A DNA stretch of 42,188 nt from a virus. This document shows, piece after piece, positions 33,955 to 40,996 of this stretch. A model generated the notes under the pieces. It was given only the letters and a program-made list of their open reading frames with translations. It was not told the DNA's origin and ran no database searches. The translations under genes were made by a program, and so were the position numbers. The stretch is from IMG/VR virus record IMGVR_UViG_3300030099_001327, positions 1-42,188 of that record; one strand, given 5' to 3'. Numbering within the stretch: position 1 is the stretch's first letter; the number at the start of each line of letters is the position of its first letter.

Positions 33955-34048
33955 CGATACCATCCTCTAAGAGTCTCGCATGGATGTCCACTGGTACTGG
34001 GAGTCCTTGACGAAGGAATCTCAGTAACTTCTTGAAGTCCTGATTCAT
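33884..34048 (-). CDS. Small conserved-looking protein between RNA polymerase and SSB
   Basis: A 54-residue protein: MNQDFKKLLRFLRQGLPVPV, then DIHARLLEDGIDVQYFINLY and an acidic tail. It fills the otherwise empty stretch after the RNA polymerase gene and overlaps the SSB start in another frame. The pattern (amphipathic helix, GLPVPVDI, LLEDGIDV) recalls short proteins seen at this place in other marine T7-like phages; function unknown. Confidence 0.55.
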   Translation of the reverse strand: MNQDFKKLLRFLRQGLPVPVDIHARLLEDGIDVQYFINLYQYGEDDTSDSSRTM

Positions 34049-34112
34049 AACTAATGTTGTGCTTTCAGGTCTGTTGGTCGAATAGGTCCATTTCGTCTAC
34101 TTTTCTATCAAC

Positions 34113-36563
34113 TTAAGCAAAGAAATAGGTAGCATCTATCACTGCATCTATATCTAGGGTGCCCATCTCAGGTGGATCAGGCATATCCTTACCAACAGAT
34201 TCTTCTGCATCTTCTTTGAAACTATTGATTACATTATTGTTTTTGTACATATCACTAAAGGCTTTCCTTAATGACCGAGCCATTCTCGGGACATGATGAG
34301 CATGTACACCATAGGAGTCATGGATCATAGAATAATCCGAAACCCCATACTTATTACATTCATGTATACTGAATGTCAAGTGTGAAGCATCGAGAGAGTG
34401 TACGAAATTAGGAGCACTACCATTCCTATTACGGAAGGTGTCCATTGAATCCATGTATTCCCTGAACCTCGGTTTCACGAGAGTTCCATCTATATATGTA
34501 GTGATCCTGAGTTCTTTATAATTAAAGTACTCTTGATGCACTATAAAATTTGTAGGTGTGGACCACACCAATGCTCTGTTCTCTTTTGCTACAATGGAAG
34601 AACAATCCTGTATCCACTTCATACACTCACGAGCACCGATCACGATTTCACCAATGGCTTCCCATAATACTTGAGATAACCAGAAGGATGGGAGAAACAT
34701 ATCATGATCCTCTTGTGCCCAAGGGTTTACTTCGCCCTTTGCAAACTCATCCTTGAGGTACTGAAGAACATACCCACGACAGGAATGTCTCGTACCACCA
34801 TAGGGTACTACCATCACTGGTCTCTTACAGAGTTTACGATTGATAAACCCTGAGTCTCTCCATTGTATAGCCATAGTATCACCAGACTCAGCCAAGACCT
34901 TGACCTTCTCCAATACCAAGTCAGCCACATCTTGATAGATATCCTGAGGTGTATCCGATGGTAGGAGATTAGTAGCCTTACCACCAACAGGATCTCTAAG
35001 CATAGCTGAGAAGTTCTGGAGTCCGTTGTTAGATCCATCTAACTGGACTGGTATCCTTGACATGTACCCAAACCCCTCTTCTAAGAACTCAGCCCACTCG
35101 AAACAAAACGCTAGGAATAACCAAGGATCTTCTGCTTCGTTCCACCATAGGAACGATAAGGGATCTCTGGCACTCGCTATGATCTGATCTGCATGGTCAT
35201 CCACCCACTTGATCCTCTTCTCATACGATACCTTATCCACACCGAAACAGTTGGCACCATGGATCGCTAACCAATCTGCCTGTTCATCTGTTTCGATAGG
35301 CATACCCTTGGAGAACAAAAGTAAACCCTTGGCATACTCTGGACCCTGAGGTGTGAGGAATGAGGACACTGTGTACTTCCTACCCCTGAAGTCTGATTGG
35401 TAGACGAAGTGAAACTTATCGTACTCACTCATATCCTTAGCCATACCCATGGTACGTATGAACTGAAGAACTTTGGAGAACCTACGAGCATTCTCACTAT
35501 AGATCGTGGATGCGGTAGTCTTCCAGTGCATGAACTCCTTCTGCATTTCAAGAGTCATATCCTGTTTCTTCAGTCCCTGTGGTGCAGGACATGGTGGTAA
35601 ATCCAATGGGTCACGATTAGGTAATCCATTACAATCGAGACCATTACCCCACATCTCTTTCATCACATGAAGTACCTTAGTATTAACAGTCCATTCAGTA
35701 TCTTGAAGACTATTGATACACTCGTACTCCAAAGGCATCTCATGGTGTCTCAATCCTTTCAAGAACTTACGATTGTAAGTCTTGATCATAGGCATCTTGA
35801 AAGTGTAGTAACCACCATCATCTATAGTAGTCCATCGTTTAGGTAAGGTGATCATTGGGAGATAGTGAGGAGACAATACTTGTCCATACTCATTTACCTT
35901 CTCGATCCACTCTATGGTTCCCTTGGATGGAGTCACTAAAATGTTTTTCTTTTTCCTACCATAGGTCATAGTCCTCACCTCGACTAATCCAGTGGCTTGT
36001 ATGAGAATATCTAGTAACTTAGACCCTATACTATGTCTCTCCTGTGTAGTAAAAGTATCTAAATCCTCTACATCTATATACTTTTTACACCTCTTGATCA
36101 AACCATACCTACGATAGTGTCTCGATGCAGTATGCTTAGTCATCTTCTCCTGAAGAATCTTAAACATTCTACCATCGTGATCTTCCCATACCTGTAGTTT
36201 AATCTCGTCCTCGATTATCAAACCTAAAGTACGAGACAAACCAGTTAATGACTGCATCCCACTGACTGAATTAACCACTGTCTTCAAGGTTAGGAAAGCA
36301 GTTACATCTGGATCTAACATAGCTATAAAGGGTGCTATCCTGTATCCCTGCTCTGCGGTACCAGTGCTCGCTTTCTTCATGAAGTCTTGTATACCCTTAC
36401 TCACCTTATCTACTGAATGTTTCATCAGCATGATGCCGTGCAGAGTATTACCCTCCTGACCCCTAACCTTAGCTTTCTCTACTTCCTTATTAAACTTCTC
36501 GATACCTGACTTACGCATACTCTCTTCGAGTTCATACTCCTGCTCCAATAGAGTTTTGTTCAT
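34113..36563 (-). CDS. Phage single-subunit DNA-directed RNA polymerase (T7 gp1-like)
   Basis: An 816-residue RNA polymerase (T7: 883) that takes over transcription of replication and late genes. Catalytic Asp509 lies in QLDGSNNGLQNFSAML and Asp749 in MIHDSYGVHA. The O-helix motif KRPVMVVPYGGTRHS carries Tyr588 (T7 Tyr639). The C-terminus ends TYFFA, like T7 FAFA. The N-terminal LLEQEYELEESMRKSG fits the T7 N-terminal helix, supporting this ATG, although no Shine-Dalgarno sequence precedes it and a palindrome covers the start codon. It is the last of the early genes. Confidence 0.96.
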   Translation of the reverse strand: MNKTLLEQEYELEESMRKSGIEKFNKEVEKAKVRGQEGNTLHGIMLMKHSVDKVSKGIQDFMKKASTGTAEQGYRIAPFIAMLDPDVTAFLTLKTVVNSVSGMQSLTGLSRTLGLIIEDEIKLQVWEDHDGRMFKILQEKMTKHTASRHYRRYGLIKRCKKYIDVEDLDTFTTQERHSIGSKLLDILIQATGLVEVRTMTYGRKKKNILVTPSKGTIEWIEKVNEYGQVLSPHYLPMITLPKRWTTIDDGGYYTFKMPMIKTYNRKFLKGLRHHEMPLEYECINSLQDTEWTVNTKVLHVMKEMWGNGLDCNGLPNRDPLDLPPCPAPQGLKKQDMTLEMQKEFMHWKTTASTIYSENARRFSKVLQFIRTMGMAKDMSEYDKFHFVYQSDFRGRKYTVSSFLTPQGPEYAKGLLLFSKGMPIETDEQADWLAIHGANCFGVDKVSYEKRIKWVDDHADQIIASARDPLSFLWWNEAEDPWLFLAFCFEWAEFLEEGFGYMSRIPVQLDGSNNGLQNFSAMLRDPVGGKATNLLPSDTPQDIYQDVADLVLEKVKVLAESGDTMAIQWRDSGFINRKLCKRPVMVVPYGGTRHSCRGYVLQYLKDEFAKGEVNPWAQEDHDMFLPSFWLSQVLWEAIGEIVIGARECMKWIQDCSSIVAKENRALVWSTPTNFIVHQEYFNYKELRITTYIDGTLVKPRFREYMDSMDTFRNRNGSAPNFVHSLDASHLTFSIHECNKYGVSDYSMIHDSYGVHAHHVPRMARSLRKAFSDMYKNNNVINSFKEDAEESVGKDMPDPPEMGTLDIDAVIDATYFFA

Positions 36564-36573
36564 ACACTGTATG
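36561..36573 (-). promoter_or_regulatory. Palindrome over RNA polymerase start codon
   Basis: CATACA-C-TGTATG is a perfect 6-bp inverted repeat around one base; its left arm is the reverse complement of the ATG. There is no purine-rich ribosome site in the 20 bases upstream (TCTAGCACATACAGTGT). Could be a translational operator or regulator site; short enough to be chance. Confidence 0.3.
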
Positions 36574-36585
36574 TGCTAGAGGTTA

Positions 36586-36798
36586 TTAGTTTAACTGTAC
36601 TTGCCCTGACTCTACTAACACTGTGTCATGCAGACCCTGAGATGACTGTCTCAGATCACTTAGCTCATGCCCTATGAGCATGACTTGTTCCATATGGCTG
36701 ATATCAGTATCGTCTACTATCTCACCCACATTGGACACAAACTTGACTAAGTTGTGCATGAATATCTGTACTATCTTTTCTCTATCTACTTCATCCAC
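36586..36798 (-). CDS. Early hypothetical protein
   Basis: A 70-residue acidic, helical protein from a GTG start (MDEVDREKIVQIFMHNLVKF; ends ESGQVQLN), with a GAGGG ribosome site. Start overlaps the zinc-finger-like gene by 13 bp; stop is 22 bp before the RNA polymerase start. No family recognised. Confidence 0.55.
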   Translation of the reverse strand: MDEVDREKIVQIFMHNLVKFVSNVGEIVDDTDISHMEQVMLIGHELSDLRQSSQGLHDTVLVESGQVQLN

Positions 36799-36977
36799 GT
36801 TCCCTCTTTGTTTTTTAGTTTTACTTTTTTCTCACACTCCTGACTACACACCCAAGCTAGTTCAGGTGAGAGATTGTATAACTCACTCACATCAATGCCA
36901 CCCCATGCTTTCCTAGAGAAAACCACATGACACTGAGTACATACTGTGCTATTAGGATATGCCATGATGCTAATCAT
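36786..36977 (-). CDS. Early zinc-finger-like small protein
   Basis: A 63-residue protein with two Cys pairs: STVCTQCHVVFSRK (Cys13, Cys16, His17) and AWVCSQECEKK (Cys44, Cys48), a plausible single zinc site. I chose the ATG at 36975-36977 because it follows the stop of the new 51-residue gene by one base and has AGGAA 11 bases upstream. Early small zinc proteins in T7-like phages often bind host proteins or DNA; here unproven. Confidence 0.55.
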   Translation of the reverse strand: MISIMAYPNSTVCTQCHVVFSRKAWGGIDVSELYNLSPELAWVCSQECEKKVKLKNKEGTWMK

Positions 36978-36978
36978 A

Positions 36979-37134
36979 TTAAGATGGTTCCTGATTACCA
37001 TGTGTTTTACTAGGATCTATACGATCTGTTGGGCATCGTATCTCATCCCTCGGTTTCAGGAGTAGACTAAACCTCACCACTATCAATACTGATATCAATA
37101 GTAGGATCAGTTGAGTCACTCCTACGAAGTACAT
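36979..37134 (-). CDS. Early small membrane protein
   Basis: A 51-residue frame: YFVGVTQLILLLISVLIVVR forms one membrane helix, followed by FSLLLKPRDEIRC and a polar tail ending GNQEPS. ATG at 37132-37134 has an AGGGTG site. It fills what would otherwise be a 145-bp gap and is adjacent to the next gene (TAA T ATG). No family recognised; candidate for superinfection exclusion or membrane-targeted takeover. Confidence 0.5.
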   Translation of the reverse strand: MYFVGVTQLILLLISVLIVVRFSLLLKPRDEIRCPTDRIDPSKTHGNQEPS

Positions 37135-37146
37135 CACCCTGCACCT

Positions 37147-37353
37147 TCATTGAATGAATGAAGTGATGACGTACTCGTCCTCTTGCTCGACTGTTTCTGT
37201 GGTCTTGGTGACCACTCGAAACCTGCCATCATAATCTTTACTCACAAGTTTGATGATTAAGTTAATCAAGTGGTCGTGGTGTAACTGCTCCACTGGCATC
37301 CACTTCTCACCTGACTCGGAGTAATACTCCACTCTCTTATGTTCTGTCTTCAT
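37147..37353 (-). CDS. Early hypothetical protein
   Basis: A 68-residue protein (MKTEHKRVEYYSESGEKWMP; ends DEYVITSFIQ) with a central HHDHLINLIIKLV. Its ATG overlaps the TGA of the gene upstream. No family recognised. Confidence 0.6.
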   Translation of the reverse strand: MKTEHKRVEYYSESGEKWMPVEQLHHDHLINLIIKLVSKDYDGRFRVVTKTTETVEQEDEYVITSFIQ

Positions 37354-37652
37354 ACTCGATACTCCCCATGAAGTCCCATACCCATGCCATCGAAGTAGTT
37401 CTCGATAGCCTTATATTTCATCCTATCCTCGGAGAAGATCTTGTTGGCTACCATGGGTTCAATGCCTGTTAGGTCACACCATTTATGTTCCTCACGGCCC
37501 CAATCGTAGCCCACGTACCTACAATCTCTAGGGTTTCCCTCATGGTCTGCCCTAGTCATCCACTGACCAGGAATGTAGTCAATGATCCTATCTGCTGTGG
37601 CTTTATTACCATTCTTGCAGATGATCTTGCCGATGTATTGATGCGTGTGCAT
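37350..37652 (-). CDS. Early hypothetical protein
   Basis: A 100-residue protein with AAGGAG seven bases before the ATG (MHTHQYIGKIICKNGNKATA). It contains DYIPGQWMTRADHEGNPRDC and GYDWGREEHKW, and ends GMGMGLHGEYRV. The aromatic, His-rich composition suggests a compact folded protein. Family unknown. ATGA overlap with the next gene. Confidence 0.65.
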   Translation of the reverse strand: MHTHQYIGKIICKNGNKATADRIIDYIPGQWMTRADHEGNPRDCRYVGYDWGREEHKWCDLTGIEPMVANKIFSEDRMKYKAIENYFDGMGMGLHGEYRV

Positions 37653-37673
37653 AAGCTACTCCTTGTTTGATTA

Positions 37674-38294
37674 TTAAGACACCCATATTGGGTGTAGTTT
37701 AGAAACATGATCGCCTGACTCAAAGGCATCGGGATACTGTTCAGCTATGAAGTCACACCATTGGTCCCATAGACCTTTGGCACCCCCTGCTAATTTACAG
37801 AAACCAAGGTAGTCTACTGCCTTACGTTTCTTCGTTTCCTCAGATTGCCCTGAAGTCTGCCATCTACTAGGCGTACCCTTACTAGAGTCCACCTCTGGTA
37901 GGTACTTGCGGATGTTATGGACATCCATACATCCACCCTTACCCATCACCAATTGAGTCATGAATCCCGCCTTTGGTAACCCAAGTCCAGGGACTTGTAA
38001 CCAATGGAGAATCATATTCAACTCATCCTCTTTCTTCTTTGATCGTATGATCTTCATCATACCATCGTAGTGCTCTTGCTTGTGTTCATCCACCCACAAG
38101 GCACCCTTTCTCTTGTTACCCCATTGTAACTCAGGAGCACCTAAGAGTCCCTTCTCCCTAAACTTGTCCATCTCATCGCAGAGTAATGGAGTCTGCTTAC
38201 GGATTGAGGTAGAGCATAGTGCATAGACTTGCACCATACCTTCAACACTCTCTTGTGCTCTTGCACGTACAAGAGGATTATCATGTATGAACAT
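37674..38294 (-). CDS. Early helix-hairpin-helix-like protein
   Basis: A 206-residue protein, largest of the early genes. LHWLQVPGLGLPKAGFMTQL (residues 97-116) looks like a helix-hairpin-helix DNA-binding turn (VPGLGLPKA), followed by MGKGGCMDVHNIRKYLP, which recalls the region after the HhH in base-excision glycosylase-like proteins. A catalytic Lys or Asp cannot be assigned with confidence. GGAG lies 10 bases before the ATG. Possibly a DNA-binding takeover or host-DNA degradation factor. Confidence 0.6.
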   Translation of the reverse strand: MFIHDNPLVRARAQESVEGMVQVYALCSTSIRKQTPLLCDEMDKFREKGLLGAPELQWGNKRKGALWVDEHKQEHYDGMMKIIRSKKKEDELNMILHWLQVPGLGLPKAGFMTQLVMGKGGCMDVHNIRKYLPEVDSSKGTPSRWQTSGQSEETKKRKAVDYLGFCKLAGGAKGLWDQWCDFIAEQYPDAFESGDHVSKLHPIWVS

Positions 38295-38318
38295 AGGCTA
38301 TCTACTCCATGTTAAAGG

Positions 38319-38537
38319 TTATTCAATACAGCATCCTCCTGTTAAGAGGAACTCCCTATCCAAGGCACTCACTGAGACTAGTGCATCTTGAATGTACTTA
38401 CCATCTCTATACTCGAATAGTTCCTGAGCAGGAACCTTTACTTCATGATGGTTACCCATCAAACACTCACCATGGAAAGTATAGTGGTGAGGTGTATACT
38501 CTTCATCATATTGAAGACATCTATCTGCATACTTCAT
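38319..38537 (-). CDS. Early hypothetical protein
   Basis: A 72-residue protein (MKYADRCLQYDEEYTPHHYT; ends LLTGGCCIE) with GGAG ten bases before the ATG. Cys-rich at both ends (FHGECLMGNHHE). No family recognised. Confidence 0.6.
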   Translation of the reverse strand: MKYADRCLQYDEEYTPHHYTFHGECLMGNHHEVKVPAQELFEYRDGKYIQDALVSVSALDREFLLTGGCCIE

Positions 38538-38542
38538 AGGCT

Positions 38543-38797
38543 TTACTCCGCATGTAGGTTTGTACCATTATCATACCCTTCTACCCATAAGGTAGCACCA
38601 CAACTAAGTGGCTTGAGTGGTGAGGAAATCAACGTCCACTCACCATCAAACGTAACTTTATTAGCGTACCTATTACCCTTACTACTTTTGATTGTTATAG
38701 CAGGGTGATCGGTACCATTCTTTTTATTAGCACGAGCCACATGTTGGTTAACATGTACTCTCGTCAGGATACCTTTGGTTAAACTTGTCCCACTCAT
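38543..38797 (-). CDS. Conserved phage protein, RVHVNQHV / PLSCGA type
   Basis: An 84-residue protein containing TRVHVNQHVARANKKNGTDH, NRYANKVTFDGEW and PLKPLSCGATLWVEGYDN. I recall this pattern from small proteins scattered through cyanophages and other phages, without assigned function. It has an excellent AAAGGAGAG ribosome site that lies inside the overlapping 48-residue gene. Confidence 0.7.
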   Translation of the reverse strand: MSGTSLTKGILTRVHVNQHVARANKKNGTDHPAITIKSSKGNRYANKVTFDGEWTLISSPLKPLSCGATLWVEGYDNGTNLHAE

Positions 38798-38894
38798 CTT
38801 TCTCTCTCCTTTCTAGGTACTCATAACGATCATAATCTATATCGTCATGGTACTCTCGGTACTTGGGTTTATCTTTATGCAAACCATGTGCCAT
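38748..38894 (-). CDS. Early small charged protein
   Basis: A 48-residue frame: MAHGLHKDKPKYREYHDDID, then YDRYEYLERREKDEWDKFNQ and RYPDESTC. Highly charged and Tyr-rich. ATG preceded by AGAGGGAGT; its 3' half overlaps the next gene by 50 bp in another frame. It occupies an otherwise empty 100-bp gap, which supports it. Confidence 0.5.
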   Translation of the reverse strand: MAHGLHKDKPKYREYHDDIDYDRYEYLERREKDEWDKFNQRYPDESTC

Positions 38895-38901
38895 ACTCCC
38901 T

Positions 38902-39174
38902 CTATTCTTTATTCCTTTCATCCTCATCTATCCTATCTGTTATTTCTTCCTGCATATCTATCAGGTCTGATATTAGTTCATTGATGTGAGTCTGAAGATG
39001 CTCCACACTATCCCATGCAGTAGAGACACACATCTTATCTAGTTTCCTAGCTACCTTTCGTAGGGTTAAGATATCACTCTGACATGCAGTCAGGATTATC
39101 CTATCCTTATGGTTAGCTTTACCTAAGTTTCTATAAAACTCTACCTGTTCGTCTACTGTCATATCATCATCCAT
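38902..39174 (-). CDS. Early helical protein
   Basis: A 90-residue protein from MDDDMTVDEQVEFYRNLGKA. The ATG at 39172-39174 has AAGGAG at perfect spacing and overlaps the stop region of the 47-residue gene. The remainder (LQTHINELISDLIDMQEEIT) is a likely coiled coil. No family recognised. Confidence 0.6.
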   Translation of the reverse strand: MDDDMTVDEQVEFYRNLGKANHKDRIILTACQSDILTLRKVARKLDKMCVSTAWDSVEHLQTHINELISDLIDMQEEITDRIDEDERNKE

Positions 39175-39310
39175 CACTCTCCTTCTTAGGGGTTTCAAAT
39201 GCGGTACTATCTACCTCGATAGACTCCAAACCTAGTTCACCCAATACATACTCATTGATGTACTGTTGTTGTTCAAACATAGTCATGTTGTCAAAGTCTT
39301 CCATCCTCAT
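39167..39310 (-). CDS. Early small acidic protein
   Basis: A 47-residue frame MRMEDFDNMTMFEQQQYINE, then YVLGELGLESIEVDSTAFET. Start overlaps the upstream TGA (ATGA) and its 3' end carries the ribosome site of the next gene. This double coupling in an otherwise empty gap is the support. Function unknown. Confidence 0.5.
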   Translation of the reverse strand: MRMEDFDNMTMFEQQQYINEYVLGELGLESIEVDSTAFETPKKESDG

Positions 39311-39834
39311 CTCCACTTTCTAGGTAGTTCATGAGTGCTCTCTGGTAAATCAGAGAACCATCCGACTACATGTAATGGTAGTTTGGTATGTAACCATGCA
39401 CTCCCATACACATAGGGTTCATTACTGTCAAAATTAAAATACTCTTCATCAGGATTAAGACCTGCATTCTTCAATAGCATAGACCTATTCTCATAGGTAT
39501 TATCTGCCAAGTGTAGGGTAGGTACTTTCTGTTTCAAGTACGCTTCCTGTCTTGGAGATCCTGCTGTCATACCATTCAAGTGGTAGTCCTTCCATATCTC
39601 TATGAGGGCACCCACTCTTAACTCATCCCATGGTTCAAAATACTCTTCAATGGACTCTATCAAGTGAGCCTGTATCTGACCACATGGCCCGATACAATCA
39701 CCATCACCCTTAGGTCCGATCACACCCGATAGGCTTAATTCCCAATCATGTACATCAAGACCCTTGAGTGTAGCATTGATGAATACCTTACCATCTCTAC
39801 CCTGACCTAAGCAGAGTAATTTTTTGCGAGTCAT
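39307..39834 (-). CDS. Early conserved-type phage protein
   Basis: A 175-residue protein (start MTRKKLLCLGQGRDGKVFIN; GGAG six bases upstream; a longer ATG at 39846 lacks a site). Blocks ALIEIWKDYHLNGMTAGSPR, QEAYLK and EPYVYGSAWLHTKLPLHVV recall a phage protein of unknown function found widely in podo- and siphoviruses. Two Cys in GDGDCIGPCGQIQ. The gene follows the 29-bp element at 39876-39904. Confidence 0.65.
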   Translation of the reverse strand: MTRKKLLCLGQGRDGKVFINATLKGLDVHDWELSLSGVIGPKGDGDCIGPCGQIQAHLIESIEEYFEPWDELRVGALIEIWKDYHLNGMTAGSPRQEAYLKQKVPTLHLADNTYENRSMLLKNAGLNPDEEYFNFDSNEPYVYGSAWLHTKLPLHVVGWFSDLPESTHELPRKWR

Positions 39835-39875
39835 AACACTCTCCATATTTAATTATCATAGAACTAATCTGAACA

Positions 39876-39904
39876 CAGTGTACACACATACGTGTACACC
39901 CTAG
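39876..39904 (-). promoter_or_regulatory. 29-bp alternating purine-pyrimidine element before early gene
   Basis: The 22 bases 39878-39899 strictly alternate purine and pyrimidine, form an imperfect GTGTACAC palindrome and are followed by CCTAG. The sister element lies at 21480-21508: eight of nine differences between the two are transitions. It sits in the intergenic gap 39835-39950, 42 bp before the downstream start. Confidence 0.45.
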
Positions 39905-39950
39905 CACACTCTCCCAATACACTATGCAGAAAGTGTGCCGAACTGTACAC

Positions 39951-40166
39951 TCATCGAGCGAAAGACCATTCAGTAACACCCTTGAAGTTATAGGTCTCAG
40001 GCTTGATACAACCTCTATATAATCTTGCTCCAAAGATATCAAACTTCTCGGTATGCCTAAGCACATTCTGAAACACCATGTAATCTTCCACTACACTCTG
40101 TTCATCTACACTGTGCTTATTTTGGTCAATAGCTAAATGTAAATTTTGTCTTCGCTTAGGACACAT
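39951..40166 (-). CDS. Early hypothetical protein
   Basis: A 71-residue protein from MCPKRRQNLHLAIDQNKHSV; the ATG overlaps the stop of the gene upstream, so it is preferred to a longer frame from 40196. Ends KGVTEWSFAR. Contains LRHTEKFDIFGARLYRG. No family recognised. Confidence 0.55.
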   Translation of the reverse strand: MCPKRRQNLHLAIDQNKHSVDEQSVVEDYMVFQNVLRHTEKFDIFGARLYRGCIKPETYNFKGVTEWSFAR

Positions 40167-40398
40167 GCTCCTCCTTATTTTGTTGGTACAAGTCATCTAA
40201 TCTTCTCCACTCATCACACAAGTCAATGGTCGATAGTTGACCATAAGCCTGTGCCATTATGACGAAGAGAATCTGCTTTGCTTCATTAGACCTAATAGAC
40301 TGTGTGCCGTGCTCCTCAATATAGTCGAGTAAACCAGCGAGGAAAGGTCTCGGATTGCATGGGAACCCACGCTCAAACATGGCTGTTTTAACATCCAT
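40156..40398 (-). CDS. Early hypothetical protein
   Basis: An 80-residue, mostly helical acidic protein (MDVKTAMFERGFPCNPRPFL; ends YQQNKEEHVS). AGGAG lies upstream of the ATG, with the 14-bp element GATCTTTGACAATC 20 bp before the start; the first early gene carries the same element. No family recognised. Confidence 0.6.
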   Translation of the reverse strand: MDVKTAMFERGFPCNPRPFLAGLLDYIEEHGTQSIRSNEAKQILFVIMAQAYGQLSTIDLCDEWRRLDDLYQQNKEEHVS

Positions 40399-40417
40399 AT
40401 CTATACTCCTGTTTTCA

Positions 40418-40431
40418 GATTGTCAAAGATC
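40418..40431 (-). repeat. Leader repeat GATCTTTGACAATC, copy 2
   Basis: Exact 14-bp match to 40845-40858. Each copy lies just upstream of the ribosome site of one of the first two early genes. It contains TTGACA, but no -10 hexamer lies at the right distance ahead of the start codon. Confidence 0.5.
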
Positions 40432-40489
40432 AAATCAAGATAGAATCTGATACACTCTTTAGAATGTACCAGAGTCTACCCTACATGAC

Positions 40490-40505
40490 ATGCATATACC
40501 ATGCC
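40490..40505 (-). repeat. Degenerate third copy of GGCATGG-N4-TGCAT
   Basis: On the minus strand GGCATGGTATATGCAT matches GGCATGGCTTCTGCAT of the two 22-bp repeats at 13 of 16 positions. It lies in the 127-bp gap before the second early gene. Confidence 0.4.
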
Positions 40506-40525
40506 ATGTAGTGTAAGACTATGGA

Positions 40526-40828
40526 TTAATATGAGCCTAAATTAGGATCAATACCTAAGCCTAGTGAAACATTCACACCCCGTAGACGATCATTCTTTGA
40601 TCTTGCTTCTTTACGACTCAAGATCTTTCCGTTACCATACACAAGGGTCATGTTTCGCCTTGCATTAGCACCATTGACTAATGCCCTAGTATTACGGCTC
40701 ATGATTGCATCAGACTTACATTTTACAAATGCCCCTGATGTCTTGATCGGACCTGTCTTGCTTAAGACTTGCCCATGATCACCATGAGCAGAAACCATTC
40801 TTTTACCATTGATAATAATGGATTCCAT
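40526..40828 (-). CDS. First early gene, hypothetical
   Basis: A 100-residue basic protein (MESIIINGKRMVSAHGDHGQ; ends GLGIDPNLGSY). GAAAGGAAG gives a strong ribosome site. It contains TRALVNGANARRNMTLVYGN and SRKEARSKNDRLR. As the first gene behind the putative early promoter it holds the position of T7 gene 0.3 (anti-restriction), but it is basic, not a DNA-mimic acidic protein, so that function should not be assumed. Confidence 0.65.
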   Translation of the reverse strand: MESIIINGKRMVSAHGDHGQVLSKTGPIKTSGAFVKCKSDAIMSRNTRALVNGANARRNMTLVYGNGKILSRKEARSKNDRLRGVNVSLGLGIDPNLGSY

Positions 40829-40844
40829 AACTTCCTTTCGATTT

Positions 40845-40858
40845 GATTGTCAAAGATC
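40845..40858 (-). repeat. Leader repeat GATCTTTGACAATC, copy 1
   Basis: Exact 14-bp match to 40418-40431, 18 bp upstream of the first early gene start. Confidence 0.5.
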
Positions 40859-40875
40859 TAAAAACTTAAAAGAAC

Positions 40876-40897
40876 ATGATGCAGAAGCCATGCCAAA
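40876..40897 (-). repeat. 22-bp direct repeat, copy 1
   Basis: Identical to 40932-40953 over 22 bases (minus strand TTTGGCATGGCTTCTGCATC then AT). The copies start 56 bp apart, both between the promoter and the first early gene. Candidate binding site or phage polymerase promoter. Confidence 0.8.
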
Positions 40898-40931
40898 CTC
40901 TCAAACATGTTTTCTGCCAACCTACCAAACA

Positions 40932-40953
40932 ATGATGCAGAAGCCATGCCAAA
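40932..40953 (-). repeat. 22-bp direct repeat, copy 2
   Basis: Exact copy of 40876-40897; lies 44 bp downstream of the putative -10 box. Confidence 0.8.
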
Positions 40954-40996
40954 GGAAAAAGATCAATGATTTCAATGGTTTGAAAGAATGAAAGAA

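Noticed and set aside
39797-40066. 89-codon minus-strand frame spanning the gap before the 175-residue early gene
   Set aside because: It overlaps two better supported genes out of frame and runs through the palindromic repeat element.
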